Shown piece after piece: positions 26,690 through 36,974 of a DNA stretch of 64,000 bases. The DNA comes from Serpula lacrymans var. lacrymans S7.9 (taxonomy: Eukaryota; Basidiomycota; Agaricomycetes; Boletales; Serpulaceae): positions 863,269 to 927,268 of the forward strand of contig NW_006763304.1 in NCBI RefSeq assembly GCF_000218685.1. Direction: 5' to 3'. A program made the translations under genes and the position numbers. Every line of letters begins with the position of its first letter. Within the stretch, counting starts at the first letter, position 1. The notes below the pieces were generated by a model, which saw only the letters and a list, made by a program, of their open reading frames with translations, was not told the DNA's origin and did no database searches.

Positions 26690-27430
26690 ACAACCAACAA
26701 ACACAACAATGATGATGAGGACAACAAAAATGAGGACAACATTGTCATTGCAGAGGTCCTGCCCACCAGCAAGAAGTACAAGGCAATGAATGACAAGTCA
26801 GACACCATCAAAGTCAAGAAAGCAAAAGGTAAGTAAAAACATATTTATTCAATGATCTTTTTCATCTTACACACACATACAGTCAGCAAGAAAAAAGCTT
26901 ATTCAACATCTTCACTGAGCCCATTTCCTTCACCCTCTCCTCCTTGTTCACCAACCCCACTGCCTCTGCCTCTCCACAAGCCAACTCCACTGTCCCCTGC
27001 TTGTGTGCAGACTCCAGCACCCCTCCTTTTATGCAAACCAGCTCCAGCTCCTCCACCACCCCCTGCTCACACACCCACACCCACTCCACCAGCCTCTCCT
27101 CATTCTTGCAACACAGCTGACAAGGACAATTATGCTCTTTTGGTTGCCACACCAAAATGGCCAATGCCAAACCCTCTGCAGGTCTCTAAAAATTATATGT
27201 GTATTATTGATGCGCTCTACTAGGTCATTATTGTCAGCAAATATCAAGATCATACCACTACCTCTAGTGCCCATTCCACCTCCCAAAGAAAAGACCAATG
27301 ATGCAGACAAGGAGAATACTGCCAGTGGCACAAAAGGCAAGGCTGCCACCCTGAATGTATCAGCCAACAAAACTGGCAGCAACAAGAAGGTCAAATCCAA
27401 GATGCGCCTGAAGGGCACAACCAGATAGTA
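26690..27430 (+). pseudogene. acidic and proline-rich accessory ORF remnant
   Basis: Coding-like plus-strand sequence interrupted by LTR-S at its left. An Asp/Glu/Asn-rich stretch leads into a short basic KKAK region. After an intron-like gap comes a long Pro-rich tract (26880-27110). A final exon-like piece is Lys-rich and ends RLKGTTR at 27428. Frames change at least twice. It probably continues the fragment at 26048-26280. No function is assigned. Confidence 0.4.
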
Positions 27431-27733
27431 AGCACTGTTGCTTGTATGTATCTTGTGCCTCTTGCATTCTCCTTCCCAGTACCTTATGTTCTCAGCATCG
27501 GTTAGTACATGTTAACACAAATGGGAGCAGCGGGGACTTCTGAAGATATTTCTACACACAACTCACTCTCATACAGTGCAAGGCCTATGACAAAGAGGCC
27601 ATAGATCTGGCAAGTATTTTATTGTTATTTATTATCTACAGGGCACTGCTAACTAGTATCAGGTTGCCAAAAATGTGTGGAACAAGGAGGCTTTCAGTGC
27701 ACCTCTCCACTAATTGCCTACTTTCACCCCTCC

Positions 27734-27897
27734 TGTAAGGACCATTTATATTTCCTTATTTTCTTATTTTTTTGTTCCATGTCTTGGCTCTCAGACACTT
27801 TTCCCATCACACCTCTGGCTCTAGGGCTAGAGGTATTTTTTTCTATCTTACTCCTCATAGCCCTCACAGGCTTCCTTAACCATTGTTACCACTGCAT
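27734..27897 (+). mobile_element. LTR-M1, 5' half (split copy)
   Basis: Starts TGTAAGGACC after cctcc (27729-27733), the reverse complement of the ggagg flank at 18435-18439. It carries the start of the micropeptide ORF (ATG 27779, MSWLSDTFPITPLALGLE), which is cut by LTR-S at 27897. It is the missing partner of 18440-18927. Confidence 0.85.
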
Positions 27898-27930
27898 TGT
27901 AACAACCAAGAGTTAGTTACTCTGGTGCAC
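27898..27930 (-). mobile_element. LTR-S terminal 33 bp (split copy)
   Basis: TGTAACAACCAAGAGTTAG onward to gtgcac. It matches the end that is missing from the LTR-S at 18928-19313, in inverse orientation. It abuts the reverse copia LTR. Confidence 0.8.
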
Positions 27931-28252
27931 TAATAAAAATATGTGAAACTCAGCCGCTGCCCAAGAGGCTATAGAAATGACTATATTATTTACCTATGTG
28001 AAACTACAATGGATGTTAGTTTAAGGTGATCTCTAATAAATATAATGTAACATACCTCAGCCGCTGCCCAAGAGGCTATAGAAACGACTGAGGTATTTCT
28101 ATACTAAACCCCCTACTACTTATAGTCGGAGGTGCTACTCGCTACAGTATAATGACTCTTAGGAGAACAATGGTTACTCCATGGAGTGGTGGCTATGCTC
28201 CATGGAGAACAATGGCTGCTTCGGCAGAGACCGGGTTTATCCGGTTTTGTCA
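27931..28252 (-). mobile_element. Ty1/copia LTR (right, inverted)
   Basis: 322 bp, the reverse complement of the LTR at 19314-19635 with the same internal duplication and the same TTA/TGACA ends. The sequence to its right (28253 onward) is not copia internal DNA, as expected for the outer flank of a 5' LTR on the minus strand. The two LTRs form a 322 bp inverted repeat about 8.3 kb apart. Confidence 0.85.
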
Positions 28253-29845
28253 CTTCATGCATGACACCCAGAGTCAACATGGAAAGGGTTTTTGGAGTCA
28301 TTGTACTACCTGACCAAGTTTTTGATCACCCAGTTATGCTTGAACTCGAGGTTTGCGCAATTGATTCTATCATAACTTGCAATGTCAGTCATCATTGGAG
28401 TATAATCAGAAATTTTAATCTGATGCTTATTACAAGATATTGCTTCTTATAATTGGGAAAAACCTCATGGAGATGATAATCATAATCTTGCCACCATCAT
28501 CATGCACCAGTATTGATTAGGGCTTCAGGATGCCTTATAATGGATAGCTCTGTATCAGGAAGGTGTAAACCGGAAGTTCATTGAACTACGTGAGAGGCTA
28601 CCATCATGGGGCGAAGCTGTTGATAGCCAGGTGCAACAATATCTCGAGTCTATTGGCATGCTGGGTGAGAGGGTGTTGGCATATCCTGTTTATGATACAC
28701 TCACATGTTAGAAAACGCGAGTTGACGAAGACAAGCGTCGTATGAAGGGAAAGTATGGTGTGGGACACCATACTAGGAAAGTGTAGTAGTAGTATGGCCT
28801 GTGCATTTTGATGGGGCAATTTACCCCCTTAGTTATACTTCCGTTCGAGTTTAAAAACCTTCGTAGCAACGATTGCCCACCTCAGAGCTTTGCCCACGAA
28901 GTCTGAGATAAGGATCTTATACCTTCCTTGTTTTTGTGATATACTTACTCTGTACCTAGCATTTGGTTTATAGTAGATATCTTTGATCACATCCTATACT
29001 TTTATTTCTTCATTTCCATACACCATTCTTTCATCTCTACTTGACCGCTTTTTCCACTATATTACATAAGCTCAGAACTTTCCCACACTTATTCCAAAAA
29101 CTCGTAGCACTCTGTCTTACACAAACCTCAGTCTCTTGATTATAAGACTGAGGTATGTCTGGTTATTTTACAGTTTACTTTATATCATCATACTCACTTT
29201 ACACTGTTAGAAATACTGTCTTTTAGGTAGATTATCCTTCAATATTAGTCTCTTGATTATAAGACTAAGAAATACTCTCTTTTAGTCTTCTCATAGCCTC
29301 ACAGAGGGCATGATAGTTGGGATTGGGAATGTGAGCACTACTTTGGCAAAGATGGTTTGAAGGTGAAAGACGGCGCGCCAGTTATTCTGTTATCTAAGAA
29401 AAATGAGTGAAGACAGATACACACTTACTATCACTATATAAAGTATCTCAAAATTACTAGCTGACCCAGGCTATGGGCCATTTGCTCAGAAGCGTAAAGC
29501 TGCCCTATCAGTCTCGGACGAGGCTTTCACTTCAAGTGGATTGTGTGATGAAATTCAGAACAGGATTATCATTTGTCGTGCAAATTTAAGTTTGCTTGAT
29601 GCGAGTACTTCGTTAGTCTCCCTTGCTGAACTAATTCAATATCGATGATAGTCGGTCGATATATTGATAGTACGTCGTGTGCGATATTCCAAGGGATATT
29701 ATGAGTAGCCCTAGCGTGACATAATATTTGATGCAAGGTGCAACAACCGCTAGAATAAAAAACACTAATCTCGATTTCCATACACTGTCCTGGGTTATGT
29801 TGCCAACATGGAAAGGAGTATCGTTTATAATATAGGAACCGACAT
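28253..29845. other. decayed repeat fragments, no intact gene
   Basis: At 28550-28790 a plus-strand frame (with KFIELRERLPSWGEAVD) looks coding but is short and interrupted. At 29125-29160 and 29250-29280 a hairpin-like motif agtctcttgattataagact is directly repeated, reminiscent of the duplication inside the copia LTR. 29290-29840 shows nothing recognised. Confidence 0.35.
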
Positions 29846-30597
29846 CTACGTGTTGTGCCAGAATAAGGTTCGCAAGTCCTTCCATACTTCCGAGTCGCGA
29901 TAAAGATATGTCATCGAGTTAAACATGCCCGGTTGTATCGTTTCTCCCCGATGTTTGAATAACCACATGACGGCCCCCCAAGATAGAGCGGCGAATACCG
30001 TGAAATAGCGGGAGTCCGGTGGAACGGGTCTAGTGACACCGCCAGATGATGGTGATTTTGAGTACGGAGCATCCGCTCGAGGTATGAATGATGCAACAAC
30101 TCTTGATACAACATAAAGGACGATCTAGACAGTTTTCGACAGCCTTAGGTGTAGAAAAGACGGGGGAAGAACGGAGTTATCTACGCACCTGTTCGTTTAC
30201 AGCTGTTCTATCCCCAAACACGAAATATCCGCCCAATAAGCCAGCGATAAATGTGTCTGCACTACGCTCTTTCCCGCCGTTGATCCTCTTCTGGATCAAA
30301 AGAAAGATCTTGTATAATGATACGAACTTGGCTAAGTTCACTGCATGTTGTTTGGTTGCTTTGTAGATGACGTGTAGACGAGATCTCCAGCTAGTAAGTC
30401 GGACGTTATCAGTTGATCATATTCCATAGATTTATAATGAGCCAAACGTACTCGCCGCGTCCAAAGAGTATAGCCATGATCAATGCATGAGGAAATCTGA
30501 CTTTAACTCCGTATACGAAACCATTCCTAGCACCCTTTAGTACGGCAAGGAAATCGTGAAAAGTCGGGTCCAAGATGATAGACTCTATGGAAGACAT
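29846..30597 (-). CDS. peroxisomal membrane protein 4 (PXMP4/PMP24), Tim17 family
   Basis: Three exons join in frame. Exon 1 (from ATG 30597) encodes MSSIESIILDPTFHDFLAVL then KGARNGFVYGVKVRFPHALI. Exon 2 encodes WRSRLHVIYKATKQHAVNLA, FVSLYKIFLLIQKR and GLLGGYFVFGD. Exon 3 has ALSWGAVMWLFKHRGETIQP and SMTYLYRDSEVWKDL, ending FWHNT. These blocks are those of PXMP4, a multi-pass peroxisomal membrane protein of the Tim17/22/23/PMP24 superfamily whose transport role is not firmly known. The gene is isolated between transposon clusters but appears intact. A 946 bp inverted-repeat element begins 158 bp upstream of the start codon. PEX19, which would insert such a protein, is also in this window. 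Confidence 0.9.
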
Positions 30598-30754
30598 GTT
30601 ACGGTGTCCTTGCAAAACTACCCTTGATTTTTGGACCTAGGAATAGGAAACCGAGAGATATATACAGCTGGCAGTGACGGCTGCAGAGCGAATGAGCCGG
30701 TAGCAGGTGATTTCCCCTGCCGAAGCTTACGTAATTTCAGCGAACTGGTTAGCC

Positions 30755-31700
30755 CAGGACCCCGGATAGTCCCTAGGGAACCCAGATGCACATCCGGACA
30801 CTAAACAATTCTGAAGGCCAATTCACCCAGATTTCAGTCCAGACATGGGCTGAGACTTGGCCATTTCGAGGCAAGGGACAAGTATCGTATCAACGGTGTA
30901 ATGGTTATAGTCTATTTACAATGTATGTTTTCATCCCAATAACATGGGTTCAATTCGGTGGAATGTAATTTTTTTACATTGAACCAGAATCAAATCAGCC
31001 TCATCTAATCAATATATGAGTGATGGAGGTTATATGATTCGGAAGTGAGCTGTTAAATCACGTCCTACAGATCTAGCTGATGTTTTTTTTTGAAAAGTGA
31101 TTACTATATATACAAAGGGAAAGGGCGGCAGGAAAAATGGAAAGCACAGTGCAGTCACCAGTGTTGAATCTGTTGATGCCATCTCTGCCATTTTTTATGT
31201 GGCTGCTCAGATTTTCCAACGGCATTTTTGCGAGCAATTCTACTCTATCCCTGATGCCACTGCCGCTTTTCAATGCCACCAATTCTTACTCCTTCCATCA
31301 ACAGCTTTCCTGACTGTTCTTTCTGCTCCACCACGAAAGATTCCAACTGGAATTGAACTACACCAGTGCAATTTGGCCTCATATCAAACTCTTAGGATGG
31401 CTGGGGCACAGATCACAGAAGCAAACAAGGGCTTTTGAGATGCTAGTCAGCCAGAAGTGGTCGACAATGATAATTAGGGTTTTACTATACAAATAAATGC
31501 CCGCAACAGCTTTTTTTACATGTTCGAAAGCAATTTTTATGAACCCAGATCATGCATCCGAACAAATTTCTGGACTTCAAGCAAACCTGCTGAACCCAGA
31601 GTCTGGTCCAGACAGATTTACACTTGCAAGGTTTGAAAATTGTTCGGACACCACCAACATTCTGGCAATCTGGGTTCCCTAGGGACTATCCGGGGTCCTG
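30755..31700. mobile_element. 946 bp terminal-inverted-repeat element with 6-bp duplication
   Basis: The ends are imperfect inverted repeats beginning CAGGACCCCGGATAGTCCCT and continuing through agggaacccagat, with a second matching block (gtccgaacaatt-like) further in. Flanks are ttagcc on both sides (30749-30754 and 31701-31706). The inside holds no transposase. One ORF of about 110 codons (near 31097-31438, no clear ATG start) has no recognised domain. Size, inverted ends and target duplication indicate a non-autonomous DNA transposon. The 6-bp duplication does not fit common superfamilies such as hAT (8), Mariner (TA) or Harbinger (3). Confidence 0.8.
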
Positions 31701-31706
31701 TTAGCC

Positions 31707-32141
31707 CATAGTAGGAATCCACCGCAGACCCAGGCTCCTCCCCATCCACTGTTTTGAGGTTCAGAATGTATCCTAGAGAATAGAGACAATTGATCATCCC
31801 GACATCGCAAGAAAGCACATGATGAGAAAATGTTGAAAGTCAGCTGAACTTTGATTCTGAACCTCTCCACAGCGGCTGGACTTTAGCATTTGTAAAGCAA
31901 GTCAGCCACAGTGACTAGTGACCGTCAAGTGACAGCTGACTTCGAAAAAGTAATAAAAATAAAAATGATCCAAATTGGAAATTTGATCAAAGTTGCCCAA
32001 TCCAGCAGTATCTGCCCACATGTCATCCATTGGGGCTTCTCCATCAAGACATTGCATTATTCACATGCTGCCAGAAATTTGTGATCTAACAAAGGAGTGT
32101 ATAGGCCTTTATCCATGTCTATTTCAAGCCAAAGTTGGGCA
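31707..32141. other. spacer with inverted-repeat motif and coding-like remnant
   Basis: At about 31920-31950 lies gaccgtcaagtgacagctga followed by cttcg. Its reverse complement with few changes occurs at 46763-46793 beyond the Harbinger element. On the minus strand 32140-31990 reads like a short coding remnant. No intact gene. Confidence 0.4.
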
Positions 32142-32146
32142 GGCAA

Positions 32147-32844
32147 TGTAAGAACCATTTTATCATTTTCTTATCTTCTCTATGTCTTGGTTCTCGAACA
32201 CTTTTCCCATTACACCTCTGGTTCTAGGGCTAGAGGTATCATTTGCCATTTTACTTCTAATAGCCCTCACAGGCTTTTTTAACCATCACTACCACTTTAT
32301 ATCACAAATCAGAGACTGGGTATCACTCCCAGCCAGCCAGCATACTGAGTAGGGACTGGTAGTAGGCATCTCGCCAACCAGCTCCAAGCCCCAGTAAAGC
32401 CTGGATATACTAATAAACACCTTGTTCAGGATTGTACCTCATCATGAGGATACGGTTCCTGAACACGCGTAACAAACCTCTATTATTGGTATAAACCTCT
32501 CACCCGCTGATTAATCAAGTTAAAAGTCGTACGATAGTTGTTCTCTCTTTTTCTTATTGGCCGATTGGTTCCTCAGACCACTTTTTGTTTATTCCCCTTT
32601 CGGTCTGAGGAATGAACAGTTCACTATATAAAGTCTTACCTATTCATGTATAGCTCTTTAGTTTTCTATTACTGAATTTACCCGCTTTACTCCTCAACAA
32701 AAACCTTTGAAGCTTACCTCTCAAAGTCCTCTACTCGCTATATTTACTAGCGTCTGTCGACCTCAAGCTCATTGAACCCCTTACTCCCTGCAAGTGCAGA
32801 AGGAGACAGGTTTTGTTTTTGTTATAGTTTATCATTGCCTCACA
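32147..32844 (+). mobile_element. LTR-M1 solo LTR, complete
   Basis: 698 bp starting TGTAAGAACC and ending TTGCCTCACA, with a perfect 5-bp duplication ggcaa (32142-32146 and 32845-32849). A ctatataaag TATA box lies near 32623, preceded by a tandem cggtctgagg/cctcagacc pairing. It carries the micropeptide ORF 32182-32352. Its overall plan and ends resemble LTR-M2. Confidence 0.93.
32182..32352 (+). CDS. LTR-encoded membrane micropeptide (LTR-M1 copy)
   Basis: A 56-codon ORF beginning 35 nt inside the LTR and well upstream of the TATA box. The product starts MSWFSNTFPITPLVLGLE, followed by a hydrophobic segment (about residues 19-33), a His-rich turn (NHHYHF) and a polar C-terminus ending SQHTE. 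The first 18 residues match the LTR-M2 peptides closely, while the C-terminal tail is unrelated. No known family recognised. Confidence 0.6.
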   Translation: MSWFSNTFPITPLVLGLEVSFAILLLIALTGFFNHHYHFISQIRDWVSLPASQHTE

Positions 32845-35229
32845 GGCAATAGCAAAAGGAGACTGGGATATTGTTTGTATAGCAGGTCAAGGTAAAATAT
32901 TGGGTTTTCTGATACCCCTACTGCTTCAGCCGAGAGATATATAATTTACTACAACACTGGCTAAAGCAGGCATCTGAGCCATTGCTATTAATAGCAGTGT
33001 TTGAAGTAAGCGCTGAAAATATTTCAGGCGCCTGAAAAAAATAAAAGTCAAGATTTGTAAGCGTCCTGAAGCTGGAAAGAAACACCGCGCTTACGACAAA
33101 AACTCGAAAAATTTAATTTTTGAAATCTCACGTTAGTAACTCTGCCTGAACCCACATCATATTACCAATGGCAAACACACTTGTAAATCGTCCTTTGAAC
33201 CCACGCCATGTCCCGCCACACTGCTTTCATGCCATCTCCTGTCGACAATGACAATAACGATGACAGATTCAATTTGGGAGATGATGAGACCCCCCAAGGC
33301 CGTTTCAAGGTCAAGTGGACGCCAGAGCGAACTGATTGCCTCGTAGATTGGTTAGAGCAGAACATTGAGCAGAGGTGTCTTCTGTTCTTGGATTCCCAAC
33401 AAGATGCTAGCAAGGAGGGTAGGAAGAAGGGTCAGGCAAAGTTCAGCAAGGTTGTCATTCATGGTGAGTTTGCCAGGTATATATTTGCTGTAGACAGAGA
33501 TACCTCTATTTGTGCTGCCTTCAAATCCAATCCTGCCAAATTTTCAAAGGCAGTCGATAACCATCTTGTCTTGTAAGTTTTCACTTACATGATTGATCAA
33601 ATATACTGATAGTTCTTGTAATACAGGTTGGAAAAAAAATACCAAAAGTCCTGTGAGACACTGGGACACACTGGGGCTGGTTTAACTTATGAGCAACTGG
33701 AGAGGAACCCCAATTATAGGGGGCCAATTGGTGTGTTTATACATCAGTTCCTTCATATTTTTTTAGTGATTCTCTACAATCCGTTAACATTGATGTCAGG
33801 TGCAATAACCGACAAGTTCAAGATATTTCATCGCCTTCATGGCTTCTGGAGGAAAATTCCTAACTACAACCCCTTTACAATGTCTTCAGATCTAGGCCAG
33901 GATCATGAAGCACAAGCATACAATCTTCTCTTTCCAAAAAAGCATTGGCATACTAACCAAGGTGCTTTGCTTGGGACCGCAACAAGCTCTCAGTTTGGCA
34001 ATGCTGTACCACAATAGCCTCACCGAGGTGACATGCAAACTCATGGTGATAGTCAAGCTTATCAGCCGGCACACCAGGAGGGCGTGCAGGTCTACAGTGG
34101 TGGCCAGGCTTATCAGCATAACAATCAATCACAGCAAGTCTCTCAGCTCCATCAGTTATCCGATGTTCAAAATCCTCCATTCACCGACTCTGGGGCATTG
34201 TCTTCTGCAATGTCATCGATCTTTGGAACTTCACTCCCTTCACTGTCATCCATGGACCCAAATTTCTTTCACACAAACGCTTCAGGGCTTTTCCCTGGTG
34301 CCTACCACCAATCATTGTCTTCTTTGTTTCAAGCTAATCATTTCTTCTCGTCGTTTGATTCTATGTTCCCACCTGACACGCATGATCAACTCCAGCCCCA
34401 ACCTCCAATGTCTCCTTCATCAGGCCCTCCCATGTCTTCTTCGTCAGGTCTGCTTAGCAACCAATCCCCAACTGCGTCAGTTTGCGTTTCCCAGGTTGCT
34501 TCCGGTTCTTCCGGTTCACTTGTTACCGGCTCTCCTTCATCTCATCCACTTCCCGCCTCACCTGGCAATCCCACGGTTTCGCCTCCATCTTCCCCTCTGC
34601 CCAAGAAAACTCAGAAATCTGTAAAGTGTACATCTGCACCACTAACGGTCAGAGACGCTCTCCGAGCTCAGTTGGCTGCCTTGGGCAAGGATACTATCAC
34701 GGAGTGTCGTGTCACTACAGATAGGAGAGCCAGCGCAACCAGCTCAACTGGTCCAGCAGAAATCACTCAGGCAGAGAAAACGGACAATAAGTCTCGCAAG
34801 CGTCAACAATCCCAACTGGAGGACAGTATGTCCATGATGCAGAAGGTCATAGAACCTATTACGCAGTCCATGCAAGGGAGGAACGAACTTGCGCAGGAGA
34901 GACTTGTTGTAAAGGAAGACAAGGTAGCTGCTAAGAATGCAAAGTACACAGCTATAGCAGAGCGTGCACGGAGTGACAGGCGGGTAAAGGATACAGAGTT
35001 CCTAGCCTTGGAACACAAGCAATTCAAGGAGAAGTTTATGATGATCAACGACGGTCAGATGCAATGTGATCGCAAACAGCAACAGCATGAGAAGGACATG
35101 CTTGAGATGAAGCTCAAGATGCTCCAAACGGTGAAGGATATCCCTGGTGTCAATAACCGCCTCATCTCATCCCTTCTTGTCGACAATTCGGCCTCATCTG
35201 CACCGTCATCCTCGTTGCTTTCTTCCAGC

Positions 35230-35643
35230 TGTTACGATCTCTATTGGACATTTAAGGACTACTCATTTCTTTTTACTCATTGGTTATACCATCGGACCAA
35301 TGACTCATTTCCTTCACGTATACTTCCGTTCCTCTCGCATTCGCAGTACCTATTATAGTACTTAGTCCTCAACGGACAGACCTGCCCTAGATAGGACCTA
35401 ACTCCTATCACTGATTCCTTTCCATTATAAATACCATGTAACAGCAGTAGTATACTCCAATACGATTCTACGCAGTTTACGCTTACAAAGCTAGACTCCT
35501 AAGATCAGACTTCTACTCAGAAGAAGACCAACTCTTGTTGGAAGACCTCTACTCAGAACTACGTTCTCGAACTTGTCTTCGGATAAGTCTCTTTATAAAC
35601 CTCGACGAACCCTCAGACTTTGTTAAGCACTTTGTGCGTAACA
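35230..35643 (+). repeat. gypsy 5' LTR
   Basis: Starts TGTTACGATCTC and ends GTGCGTAACA. A cattataaatac TATA-like box lies near 35424. Downstream 35644-36086 is leader. A frame upstream of the gag ATG (35793-36086) also looks coding, so Gag may once have started further upstream. Confidence 0.95.
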
Positions 35644-36086
35644 AAAGAATCGTATTCTAAACAGAAGTCCCACCTATTTAGGTTTGGGAAGAAAAAGTCG
35701 ACAAGACGTCGCAACAACCAACAACCAGATCCCAGAGAGCAAGAGGAAGCTCAGACAACCCACAAACAGCAACCCCACCAACATCATCCTGACAAAAAAG
35801 AATAGCAGCACCACCTCCCTTTCCCCAACCAGACGTAACCCGACTCCACACCAGAGAACAAGCAGATGCTTTCTACGAAGCCAGAACACGTTGGCTACAG
35901 TACTACGCAGGAAGCCACCCACAGCTACTGTCCACAACACAACGCAATCCCCCAGTAACCATAGAAAACCTCTACAACAAGAACAACTTTGAAGAGTTTG
36001 CAGCAAGCGGCAACCCGATACCACCTCCCACTCCACAGATACTCCCCGCCGCACCTGCTCCATCCCACATCCCACCACCACACACC

Positions 36087-36974
36087 ATGTCTAACGCTGC
36101 AGCCCCCAAACCCACGATGATCGGGAAAATTGATGACTTTGATGGAACTCCAGATAAAGCCCAAAGGTGGATATTGTCCACCGATCTACTCTTTGATATC
36201 AACGACACCATCTACAACTCCGACAAGAAAAAGGTATATGTGGCCCTCAGCTACATGAAGGACGGCAACACCGCCTCATGGAGCGAAGCCAAGATGACCA
36301 AATACAAAGAGAAGAATGCCTACCCCGCATGGGCAGACTTCATGAAAACCTTCACAGCCAGTTTCAGAATGGCAAACGTCAAAGGAACGGCCTCGGCCGC
36401 CTTGATGAAAATGAAGATGGAACAAGGAGAAAATGCAGTAGCGTTTAACTCAAGGTTCATGCTAGATGCTGGGAAAAGCGGCATCAACAACGAAGCCATG
36501 ATCATGGTTTATTCAAAGGCTATCTGGCCACCCCTCCTTCGCAGGGCACTCACCGGAAAGGAACTACTCACCATCGAAGACTGGATGAGCACAGTAGCAA
36601 ACCTAGACACCAACTGGATCAGTGCCAACACTATCTCGGAAGGAGCGTGGGGTGCCAGAAACAAAGAAAGACAGAACGACATAAACCGCAAAAGTGGACC
36701 ATCCACCAGCACCAGAAGATTAACCAAAGATGAAAAAGAATCAAGGAGGAAAGAGGGAAGATGCTTCATATGTAACGAGAAAGGACACATAGGAAGGAAT
36801 TGTAGGAACAAAGGAAAAACTCCCAAAAGAAAGGTACGTCAAACCGAAACGGAAGATGACACCAAAACAGTGGTGGAAGAAGACAGGGTCCAAAACATCA
36901 TGAGGATGTGGAGGGAGTTAGGAGAAGATCGAAGAACAGAGGCGATGAAAGAATTAGAAGATGAGGGTTTTTGA
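36087..36974 (+). CDS. gypsy Gag with CCHC zinc knuckle
   Basis: 295 residues from ATG 36087. The early MIGKIDDFDGTPDKAQRWI matches the start of the retrotransposon Gag capsid domain of fungal chromoviruses. A single zinc knuckle CFICNEKGHIGRNC lies near residues 228-241, followed by a basic stretch. The ORF ends at the TGA 36972-36974, immediately after the heptamer GGGTTTT. The frame looks intact. The in-frame sequence upstream of the ATG is Pro-rich and appears to continue the protein, with a TGA near 35790. Confidence 0.88.
   Translation: MSNAAAPKPTMIGKIDDFDGTPDKAQRWILSTDLLFDINDTIYNSDKKKVYVALSYMKDGNTASWSEAKMTKYKEKNAYPAWADFMKTFTASFRMANVKGTASAALMKMKMEQGENAVAFNSRFMLDAGKSGINNEAMIMVYSKAIWPPLLRRALTGKELLTIEDWMSTVANLDTNWISANTISEGAWGARNKERQNDINRKSGPSTSTRRLTKDEKESRRKEGRCFICNEKGHIGRNCRNKGKTPKRKVRQTETEDDTKTVVEEDRVQNIMRMWRELGEDRRTEAMKELEDEGF
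36965..36971 (+). promoter_or_regulatory. candidate -1 ribosomal frameshift site
   Basis: GGGTTTT fits the X XXY YYZ pattern for -1 slippage in the gag frame (GAG GGT TTT TGA). A -1 slip here bypasses the stop and opens the pol frame exactly at 36971, so Gag-Pol could be made by frameshifting. Confidence 0.55.

Noticed and set aside
26880..27170. Minus-strand ORF opposite the proline-rich tract
   Set aside because: Shadow of the CCx-rich codons of the plus-strand remnant.
19314..28252. The two copia LTRs as the pair bounding one intact element
   Set aside because: They are inverted, and only part of pol lies between them with three other elements. They fit an inversion instead.
35684..35992. 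Basic ORF upstream of gypsy gag as a separate gene
   Set aside because: Another frame in the same stretch runs directly into gag and looks more protein-like, so this is probably a shadow.
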